Source of the DNA: Acetobacteraceae bacterium
GTDB taxonomy: Bacteria > Pseudomonadota > Alphaproteobacteria > Acetobacterales > Acetobacteraceae
Assembly (NCBI GenBank): GCA_947475475.1
Contig: CANJOG010000035.1
Location: 1 to 11,041 of the forward strand
DNA length: 11,041 nucleotides
Direction: 5' to 3'
The notes below the pieces were generated by a model, which was not told the origin of the DNA, made no database searches, and was given only the letters and a program-made list of their open reading frames with translations. Positions 6,148 through 11,041 of the stretch are shown in pieces. Every line of letters begins with the position of its first letter. The stretch's first letter is position 1. Made by a program: the position numbers and the translations under genes.

Positions 6148-7374
6148 ATGGAATTCTTTTCAATTTCCGCAAGAAAGCCTCTGGTTTTTTTGCACATCCC
6201 CAAGACGGCCGGCATGTCCATGCGGCTGTACCTGGCCAATCAATACCATCCGCAAGAAATCTGTCCGGCCCAGGAATGGTCGGCCCTGGCACAGCTCAAC
6301 CCGGCGGAAATCGCCAGCTTCAAGCTGTTCCGTGGCCATTTCCGGAATAACGTCCGCGGTGGCTTGCCGCCCGGCACGCGCGCCCTGGCAATGCTGCGCG
6401 ATCCGATACAGCGCACGATCTCAGGATTGCAGCATATGGCGCGCGATCCGAATTTTCATCCCGACCACGCGATGGTGAAGGGCAAGCAGGTCTTCGAGAT
6501 GCTGCGCATGCGGCCGATCATGGAACATCAGCGTGATGTGCAGACCGCCTATCTCTCGGCCACGGCAAGTTTCGAGGAAACGCGCAGTGCTGTCCGAAAT
6601 GCGAGCGGGCGGGGCGGCCTGCGTGCGGCGGATGTTGTGGGGAATCATCCGGATCTGGATGTAGCGAGGCAAACGCTGGAGGAGACGGAATTCGTCGGCA
6701 TGCTGGAAAACCTGCCGGGCATATTGCGTGTGCTCACCGCCGCGATGGACTACCACCCGGTCGCCTCTTTTCCGGAAATGAACGAGAATCCCAATCACCG
6801 GCGCCCCGAGTTGAATGATGACGACTACGCCATTCTCAACGAGTATAATCAGAACGACCTGATTCTGTATGAAGAGGCCAAGGCGGTGATTGCGCGGCGC
6901 GAACGCGCCGTGGCGCTGGCGCTGTTACGCGAACGCGGTGTCTATCGCACGCCTCAGGGCTCGTTCCGGCTTGATCTCGGCGATATCATTCCGGGCTCTG
7001 GCTGGTTCGATCCGGAAGAAACCGAAACCGGTCATTTGCGCTGGACCGGCCCGAGCCGGCACTTCTCGCTCGACCTGCCGCTGCGCGCCGATGCGTCCTA
7101 CAAGGTGACGCTGCGTTTTGGCCGGCCAGAGGCCAGCGCCGGCCATGATATCGGCGTTCTTGCCAATGATGTGCCGATGGAGACCAGTTTCGAGGGCGAT
7201 CGAGACGGCGGGACATTGATCTTCACCGTCCCGCAACGCCTGCTCGCCACCAATGATGGCATTTGCGAATTCGTCTTCGATCCTGGCCCGACTGTGCAGC
7301 CGAGCCAGTATGGCGGCACCGATCTACGTAAGCTCGGTGTTGTCGTCTTCGGTCTGGAGTTCGAACGAGTCTGA
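6148..7374 (+). CDS. Sulfotransferase-family protein with extra C-terminal domain
   Basis: A 408-residue protein with a PAPS-dependent sulfotransferase fold at its N-terminus: HIPKTAGMS at 16-24 (the 5'-phosphosulfate loop, with Lys19), GHF at 63-65, and LRDPIQRTIS at 83-92 (the 3'-phosphate site, with Arg84 and Ser92), spaced as in the bacterial Sulfotransfer_2-like group. These enzymes transfer sulfate from PAPS to carbohydrates or other hydroxyls; the acceptor here is unknown. After the catalytic part comes a stretch of about 125 residues from ~282 to the end (GSGWFDPEE, then LRWTGPSR and alternating hydrophobic residues) that looks like a beta-sandwich, carbohydrate-binding-like domain. 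No signal peptide or transmembrane helix is evident. The ATG at 6148 is the first start after an in-frame stop (6115-6117), but it lacks a normally spaced ribosome binding site: the nearest AGGAG is 27 nt away. It may have its own promoter or be read with the carbonic anhydrase. Confidence 0.75.
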   Translation: MEFFSISARKPLVFLHIPKTAGMSMRLYLANQYHPQEICPAQEWSALAQLNPAEIASFKLFRGHFRNNVRGGLPPGTRALAMLRDPIQRTISGLQHMARDPNFHPDHAMVKGKQVFEMLRMRPIMEHQRDVQTAYLSATASFEETRSAVRNASGRGGLRAADVVGNHPDLDVARQTLEETEFVGMLENLPGILRVLTAAMDYHPVASFPEMNENPNHRRPELNDDDYAILNEYNQNDLILYEEAKAVIARRERAVALALLRERGVYRTPQGSFRLDLGDIIPGSGWFDPEETETGHLRWTGPSRHFSLDLPLRADASYKVTLRFGRPEASAGHDIGVLANDVPMETSFEGDRDGGTLIFTVPQRLLATNDGICEFVFDPGPTVQPSQYGGTDLRKLGVVVFGLEFERV

Positions 7375-7394
7375 ATTTTATCAGATGCGTTCGA
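7361..7394. repeat. Imperfect inverted repeat spanning both stop codons of convergent genes
   Basis: TCGAACG (7361-7367), AG, TCTGA (7370-7374) faces TCAGA (7381-7385), TG, CGTTCGA (7388-7394) across an ATTTTA loop (7375-7380). Twelve pairs form, interrupted by a 2-nt internal mismatch. The sulfotransferase stop TGA (7372-7374) and the hydroxy acid dehydrogenase stop (TCA at 7381-7383) lie symmetrically in the two arms. It may act as a bidirectional transcript end, but neither side carries a T-run, so it is not a classical terminator. Confidence 0.45.
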
Positions 7395-8541
7395 TGATCC
7401 CCGGCCCCTTGGCGCGCAGTTCGGCAATCGAATTCAGCCCCAGGCTGCCCAGCGTGATCGACAGTTCGTCCGCCAGCAGCCGGATCGCCAGCGCCACGCC
7501 GGCCTCGCCGGCGGCGGCCAGGCCATAGAGATAGGCACGGCCGATCATCACGGAGTCAGCCCCCAGGGCCAGGGCTTTTGCGATCTGTGTCCCGCGGCGG
7601 ATGCCGCTATCGAGGATGATTTCCGTCCGGCCACCCACCGCCGCGGCAATGCGCGGCAGCACGGCGACGGAGGAGAGAATCCCGTCCATCTGCCGGCCGC
7701 CGTGATTGGTGACGACAACAGCGTCGCAGCCTTCATCGACGGCCTGGCGTGCGTCCTCGACGGTCATGGCACCCTTGAAGACGAGCTTGCCGTCCCAGTT
7801 CTGCCTGATCCAGCGGAGATGGTCCCAGGTGATCACCAGCTCGTTGATGTTGCCCATGTTGGCGGTCTGTTCGAGCAGGTCGCGGCCGGTCTCGGGCGGG
7901 AGGTTGCCGAAGCGGGGCATGCGGCCAGTGGGGACGTGGGCGAGCGCCCATTGCGGGTGGGCCAGGATGTCCAGCATGGTGCGCAGCGCGGGCGTGCCGG
8001 CGAAGCGGAGGCCGTTATAGAGATCCTTCTCGCGCAGGGCGGGAAGATTGGCGTCGACGGTGAAATGGATGGCGCCGGCGCCGCAGGCTTTCGCGCGATC
8101 GAGGAAAGATTTCGCCAGCCCCTTGTCCTTGGGCAAATAGAGCTGGAAGTGGAAGCCGGATTTCGCCTCGGCGGCGACCTCTTCCATGGTGCAGATCGAC
8201 ACGGTGGAGAGCGTCAGTGGAATCCCCGCCGCATGCGCGGCGCGTGCCGCCACGGCCTCGCCTTTCGGCCAGAGCATGCCGGTCAGCCCGTTCGGCGCGA
8301 TCATGATGGGCAGCGCGGATTTCTGGCCGAGAATGGTGGTGTCCAGCGTGCGCTTGCTGACATCGACGAGGAAGCGCGGGGCGAAGCCCCATTTGTCGAA
8401 ATCATCGACATTGGCGCGCATGGTGGCTTCGCTGTAGGAGCCGCCATCGACATAGTCGAAGAAGATTTTCGGCACGCGGCGCCGGGCGATCTGGCGCAGA
8501 TCCTCGATATTGGCAACCCGGCTGATATTGGCTGGCCGCAT
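7381..8541 (-). CDS. FMN-dependent 2-hydroxy acid dehydrogenase/oxidase, LldD-type (paralog 1)
   Basis: A 386-residue TIM-barrel flavoenzyme oxidising an (S)-2-hydroxy acid such as lactate to the 2-oxo acid. Compared with spinach glycolate oxidase and flavocytochrome b2, the active site is complete: Tyr30 (FFDYVDGG), Tyr135 (HFQLY), Asp163 (FTVDANLPALR), Arg170, Lys256 (VFKG), the catalytic pair His280 and Arg283 (TNHGGRQ), and the FMN phosphate loop DSGIRRG (311-317) with IGRAYLYG (333-340). Length matches LldD. There is no signal peptide, so it is cytoplasmic or bound to the inner face of the membrane, and electrons may go to quinone or oxygen. The ATG at 8541-8539 has AAGGGGGAG (8556-8548) about 6 nt upstream. 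It lies 96 nt after paralog 2 and has its own candidate promoter in that gap. Lactate, mandelate or another 2-hydroxy acid may be the substrate; specificity is not readable with certainty. Confidence 0.9.
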   Translation of the reverse strand: MRPANISRVANIEDLRQIARRRVPKIFFDYVDGGSYSEATMRANVDDFDKWGFAPRFLVDVSKRTLDTTILGQKSALPIMIAPNGLTGMLWPKGEAVAARAAHAAGIPLTLSTVSICTMEEVAAEAKSGFHFQLYLPKDKGLAKSFLDRAKACGAGAIHFTVDANLPALREKDLYNGLRFAGTPALRTMLDILAHPQWALAHVPTGRMPRFGNLPPETGRDLLEQTANMGNINELVITWDHLRWIRQNWDGKLVFKGAMTVEDARQAVDEGCDAVVVTNHGGRQMDGILSSVAVLPRIAAAVGGRTEIILDSGIRRGTQIAKALALGADSVMIGRAYLYGLAAAGEAGVALAIRLLADELSITLGSLGLNSIAELRAKGPGIIERI

Positions 8542-8546
8542 TTTCG

Positions 8547-8606
8547 TCTCCCCCTTATGTCGCGCTCGTTATAGGCAGAGTGGACGTGGCCTCCAATCTC
8601 CCCCTT
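8547..8606 (-). repeat. Direct 10-bp repeat AAGGGGGAGA flanking the paralog 1 promoter
   Basis: On the minus strand AAGGGGGAGA occurs at 8606-8597, just upstream of the candidate -35, and again at 8556-8547, where it is the ribosome binding site of paralog 1, exactly 50 bp apart. It may be chance, an old duplication edge from the tandem gene duplication, or an operator half-site. Confidence 0.3.
8568..8596 (-). promoter_or_regulatory. Candidate sigma70-like promoter for hydroxy acid dehydrogenase paralog 1
   Basis: On the minus strand TTGGAG (8596-8591) and TATAAC (8573-8568) are separated by 17 nt, with transcription expected to start near 8561, about 20 nt before the start codon. The -10 matches the consensus at 5/6 positions, the -35 at 3/6. 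This would allow paralog 1 to be expressed apart from livGF and paralog 2. Confidence 0.45.
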
Positions 8607-8637
8607 TTGGTGTGTGGTATCTCGTGCCGGCGGTGCA

Positions 8638-9798
8638 TCAGACCGGCTCGATCAGCGACGGGCCGAGCCGGCGCAGCTCGTCGATCGAATTTAGTCCGAG
8701 GCTGCCGAGCGTGATCGAGAGTTCATCGGCCAGCAGCCGGATTGCCAGCGCCACGCCCGCTTCCCCGCCGGCGGCGAGTCCGTAGAGCCAAGCGCGTCCG
8801 ATCATGACGGAATGGGCGCCGAGTGCCAGCGCCTTGGCGATCTGGGTGCCGCGCCGGATGCCGCTGTCGAAGATGATTTCAGTGCGATCGCCCACGGCCT
8901 CGGCAATGCGCGGCAGCACGGCGATGGAGGAGAGATTGCCGTCGAGCTGCCGGCCGCCATGATTGGTCACCACCACCGCATCGCAGCCTTCCTCCACGGC
9001 GCGCTCTGCGTCGCCGATTGTCATTGTGCCCTTGAAGACCAGCTTGCCTTTCCAGGTGCGGCGCAGCCAGGTCAGGTGTTCCCAGGTGATGTTTGGCTCC
9101 ATCACGCGGCCGAAGGCGGCGGTCTGTTCGATGATGTCGCGCCCGCTCTCAGGTGGCAGATTGCCGAAGCGCGGCAACTTGCCGTTTGGCATATGCGTCA
9201 TTGCCCAGCCGGGCTTGGCGAGAATGCCCATGATGGTGCGCGACGATGGGCGGGTCATGACGCGCAGGCCGTTGCGCTGGTCCCGCTCGCGCATGGCGGG
9301 GATGAGCGAGTCCACCGTGAAATGCACGGCTTCCGCGCCGCATGCGCGGGCCCGCTCCAGCATGGCCTCGGCCAGTCCGCGATCGCGCGTCATGGCGAAC
9401 TGGAAGTGGAAGCCGGCGCTGGTGGCGGCGGCGACCTCCTCCATGCCACAGATGGAGACGGTGGAGAGGGCGAGCGGGATGCCGGCCGTGTTGGCAGCGC
9501 GTGCGCCGGCGACTTCGCCGCTGGGCCAGAGCATGCCGGCAAGCCCGGTGGGCGCGATCATGAAGGGGAGCTTTGTCGGGCGGCCGAGAATGGTGGAGTT
9601 GAGCGAACGCCCGGAGACATCGACGAGAAAGCGCGGTGCGAAGCCCCATTTGTCGAAATCGGTGACATTGGCGCGCATGGTCGCTTCGCTATAGGAGCCG
9701 CCATCGACATAATCGAAAAAGATGCGTGGCGTGCGGCGGCGTGCGATCTCGCGCAGGTCGTTGATATTGGCGACGCGGTCGAGTTTTGGCCGGCGCAA
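8638..9798 (-). CDS. FMN-dependent 2-hydroxy acid dehydrogenase-like protein (paralog 2) lacking one active-site tyrosine
   Basis: A 386-residue paralog of the neighbouring gene, with no gap between them and 278 of 386 residues identical by hand count (about 72%), so a tandem duplication is the simplest origin. Tyr30, Asp163, Arg170, Lys256, His280, Arg283 and the DSGIRRG FMN phosphate loop (311-317) are kept. However, the segment HFQLY of paralog 1 reads HFQFA here: the tyrosine that contacts the substrate in this family (Tyr129 of glycolate oxidase, Tyr254 of flavocytochrome b2) is Ala135, coded by GCC at 9396-9394. Residues 134-138, 181-189 and 231-240 are the most diverged stretches, consistent with a changed substrate pocket. 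The start is TTG at 9798-9796: the in-frame stop TAA at 9816-9814 excludes longer readings, and GGGGGAA (9808-9802) supplies the ribosome binding site. It follows livF by 26 nt, so it is probably cotranscribed with it. Confidence 0.88.
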   Translation of the reverse strand: MRRPKLDRVANINDLREIARRRTPRIFFDYVDGGSYSEATMRANVTDFDKWGFAPRFLVDVSGRSLNSTILGRPTKLPFMIAPTGLAGMLWPSGEVAGARAANTAGIPLALSTVSICGMEEVAAATSAGFHFQFAMTRDRGLAEAMLERARACGAEAVHFTVDSLIPAMRERDQRNGLRVMTRPSSRTIMGILAKPGWAMTHMPNGKLPRFGNLPPESGRDIIEQTAAFGRVMEPNITWEHLTWLRRTWKGKLVFKGTMTIGDAERAVEEGCDAVVVTNHGGRQLDGNLSSIAVLPRIAEAVGDRTEIIFDSGIRRGTQIAKALALGAHSVMIGRAWLYGLAAGGEAGVALAIRLLADELSITLGSLGLNSIDELRRLGPSLIEPV

Positions 9799-9801
9799 GA
9801 T

Positions 9802-9823
9802 TTCCCCCGTGTGTTATCGGGGG
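9802..9823 (-). promoter_or_regulatory. Hairpin containing the ribosome binding site of paralog 2
   Basis: Between the livF stop (9825-9827) and the TTG start (9798) the minus strand reads CCCCCG (9823-9818), an 8-nt loop, then CGGGGG (9809-9804), a perfect 6-bp GC stem. The right arm is the G-run of the Shine-Dalgarno (GGGGGAA, 9808-9802) that serves the TTG start. In RNA this stem would hide the site until ribosomes finishing livF disturb it. There is no T-run after it, so it is not an intrinsic terminator. Confidence 0.5.
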
Positions 9824-9824
9824 A

Positions 9825-10523
9825 CTATACGGCGAGCACCCGCATGCGCAACGCATCGTTCTGCATCAGCGCCGGCAGCGTGCCGGTCCAGACGACCGTT
9901 CCGGTTTCGATCAGGGCGGCCTGATCGGCGAGGCCGGAGGCGAAGCGGATGCTTTGCTCGGTGAGCAGGATGGTCGTGCCTGTCGCCTTCAATGCCGCCA
10001 GTGCCGTCCCAAGCTGATCGACAATCACCGGCGCCAGACCTTCCGCCGGTTCATCGAGCAGGAGCAGTCGCGGATTGCCAGCCAGTGTGCGGGCGAGGGC
10101 GAGCATTTGCTGTTCGCCGCCGGAGAGTTGGCCACCTCGGCGTTGGGAAAGCTCGGCGAGGGCGGGGAAGAGGGTGAATAGCCGCGCCGGTGTCCAGTGC
10201 CCGTCGGCACCCTGGCGGCGGCCGACTTCGATGTTTTCAGCCACGGTGAGGTCGGTGAAGATCCGGCGTTCTTCCGGAACATAGCCAATACCGAGGCGTG
10301 CGATGCGGTGCGGGGGCAGGCCCGCGAGTTCGGTGCCGTCGGCGCGGATGCTGCCGGCACGGGGCGGGGCGAGGCCGATGATGGATTTTAGCAGCGTGCT
10401 CTTGCCCGCGCCGTTGCGGCCGAGCAGCACGAGTAGCGCGCCAGATTCGACGGTCAGCGAGATGCTTCGCAGAATCTCGGCTTTTCCGTAGCCGGCGGAG
10501 AGGTCTTGGATGTCCAGCCTCAT
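9825..10523 (-). CDS. livF: ABC transporter ATP-binding protein, LivF family
   Basis: A 232-residue ATPase of the hydrophobic amino acid (HAAT/LIV) uptake family, acting with LivG on the cytoplasmic face of LivH/LivM permeases. Visible motifs are Walker A GRNGAGKST (35-43), YVPEERRIFTDLTVAENI (81-98), which is the LivF-type region after the Q-loop position (normally VPEGR), the signature LSGGEQQ (133-139), Walker B LLLLDEP (153-159) and TEQS in place of a histidine switch, where TEQ/VEQ is normal for LivF. The ATG at 10523-10521 overlaps the livG stop by 4 nt (ATGA), with GGAAGC as ribosome binding site about 6 nt upstream inside livG. The cargo is not fixed by the ATPase: relatives carry branched-chain amino acids, amides, urea or organic acids. 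The two hydroxy acid dehydrogenases downstream suggest a hydroxy acid or a related carboxylate. Confidence 0.93.
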   Translation of the reverse strand: MRLDIQDLSAGYGKAEILRSISLTVESGALLVLLGRNGAGKSTLLKSIIGLAPPRAGSIRADGTELAGLPPHRIARLGIGYVPEERRIFTDLTVAENIEVGRRQGADGHWTPARLFTLFPALAELSQRRGGQLSGGEQQMLALARTLAGNPRLLLLDEPAEGLAPVIVDQLGTALAALKATGTTILLTEQSIRFASGLADQAALIETGTVVWTGTLPALMQNDALRMRVLAV

Positions 10524-11041
10524 GCGGCGCTTCCGAGATAGACGGTGCGGACGCGTGCATCGGCGCGGATGGCGGCGGGGGGGCCTTCTGCGATGAGTTC
10601 GCCGCGATCGAGCACCAGGACGCGGTCGGCGGTGCCGAAGACGACATCCATGTCATGCTCGGTGAACAGCACGGCGAGACCGCGTTCCGTGGCGAGGCCG
10701 CGGACGAGGGCCATCAGGGCCAGGCGTTCGGCGGGGGCCATGCCGGCAGTGGGTTCGTCCATCAGCAGCAGGCGCGGGGCGCCGGCGAGTGCGATGGCGA
10801 GTTCGAGGCGTTTGAGATCGCCATAGGCGAGGACTGAGGCGGCGCGGTTTTCCTGGCCGGCGAGGCCGCAGCGGGCCAGAAGGGCGTCGGCTTCCTGGCC
10901 ATGGGCGGTGCGGGCGGCGCGCCAGAGGGACCAGGTCTCGCCGTGGCGGGCGAGCAGGGCGGTCTGGATGTTCTCGCGCACGGTCATGGAGGAGAAGCTG
11001 GCGGTGATCTGGAAGGTTCGCCCGACGCCGCGTTGCCAGAG
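10520..11041 (-). CDS. livG: ABC transporter ATP-binding protein, LivG family (C-terminal part)
   Basis: The last 173 codons of a LivG-type ATPase; the frame stays open to the right edge of the window, so the Walker A part lies outside. The visible part starts just before RGVGRTFQITASFSSMTVRENI (Q-loop Gln in FQI, then the TVxEN motif), followed by the LivG-specific signature variant LAYGDLKRLELA (where many LivG have LSYGxQR), Walker B LLLMDEPTAGMAP and the histidine switch in TEHDMDVVF, all before the conserved tail. The Met at 10987 is internal, because the reading continues upstream with conserved residues. It is paired with livF by a 4-nt overlap and serves the same importer; the permeases and binding protein are expected further right. 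Confidence 0.93.
   Translation of the reverse strand, partial: LWQRGVGRTFQITASFSSMTVRENIQTALLARHGETWSLWRAARTAHGQEADALLARCGLAGQENRAASVLAYGDLKRLELAIALAGAPRLLLMDEPTAGMAPAERLALMALVRGLATERGLAVLFTEHDMDVVFGTADRVLVLDRGELIAEGPPAAIRADARVRTVYLGSAA

Noticed and set aside
7702..8574. A 290-codon plus-strand open frame opposite hydroxy acid dehydrogenase paralog 1
   Set aside because: It mirrors the coding strand of a well-supported flavoenzyme. A similar antisense frame exists opposite paralog 2 because the two genes are related, not because the frame is a gene.
9804..9823. Hairpin after livF read as an intrinsic terminator
   Set aside because: On the minus strand the stem is followed by GAAATCTTGC, with no T-run, and the right arm is the ribosome binding site of the next gene.
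8812..9924. A 370-codon plus-strand open frame opposite paralog 2 and the end of livF
   Set aside because: Its composition (many Gly, His, Ala, Asp) is that of an antisense shadow, it runs across the boundary of two real genes, and it has no family motif.
10521..10987. Treating the Met at 10987 as the livG start
   Set aside because: The frame continues upstream to the window edge with conserved LivG residues (GVGRTFQIT), so that Met is internal.
1..11041. CRISPR arrays, tRNA or rRNA genes, insertion sequences, toxin-antitoxin or defence genes
   Set aside because: No regularly spaced repeats, cloverleaf-like sequences, transposase or nuclease motifs, or terminal inverted repeats were seen; nearly all sequence is explained by housekeeping-type genes.

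Overview
The window is GC-rich and gene-dense, with strong G/C preference at third codon positions. The gene set (a LivG/LivF ABC transporter pair, FMN-dependent 2-hydroxy acid dehydrogenases, an AcsA/PrpE-type acyl-CoA ligase) fits an alphaproteobacterium, perhaps Rhodospirillales/Acetobacteraceae. That placement is an inference from style and content; no rRNA or other taxonomic marker is present. I see no tRNA, rRNA, CRISPR array, transposase, integrase or attachment site, so this looks like ordinary chromosome.

Layout. (1) 1-205, minus: N-terminus of an acyl-CoA (acetate/propionate-type) ligase running off the left edge. (2) 206-470: divergent intergenic region with candidate promoters for both sides. 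(3) 471-836, plus: small exported Ala/Thr/Lys/Pro-rich protein, followed by a strong intrinsic terminator at 914-947. (4) 948-1236: AT-rich promoter region and a long leader. (5) 1237-6060, plus: a tight three-gene unit: a 1150-residue multi-cofactor flavin/iron-sulfur oxidoreductase that joins a GltD/NfnL-like and an NfnS/PyrK-like module in one chain, then a GNAT acetyltransferase (7-nt gap), then a beta-carbonic anhydrase (4-nt ATGA overlap). (6) 6148-7374, plus: a sulfotransferase-fold protein with an extra C-terminal, probably beta-rich domain. (7) 7375-7380: a 6-bp convergent junction inside an imperfect inverted repeat that covers both stop codons. (8) 7381-11041, minus, transcribed right to left: livG (partial), livF (ATGA overlap), then two tandem paralogous FMN-dependent 2-hydroxy acid dehydrogenases of identical length (386 aa) and about 72% identity.

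How the genes may work together. The right half reads as a transport-plus-oxidation locus: an ABC importer of the branched-chain/hydrophobic amino acid (HAAT) type whose ATPases precede two 2-hydroxy acid oxidising flavoenzymes; the imported substrate may therefore be a 2-hydroxy acid rather than an amino acid (inference). The left-centre unit couples a predicted NAD(P)H/ferredoxin-type electron-transfer flavoenzyme to a CO2/bicarbonate enzyme through tight gene spacing, but no common pathway is demonstrable from sequence.

The points most worth following up are the single-chain Nfn-like fusion with its unassigned N-terminal domain and altered cysteine spacing; the replacement of the conserved active-site tyrosine by alanine in the second hydroxy acid dehydrogenase paralog; and the hairpin that would bury that same paralog's ribosome binding site in front of its TTG start.
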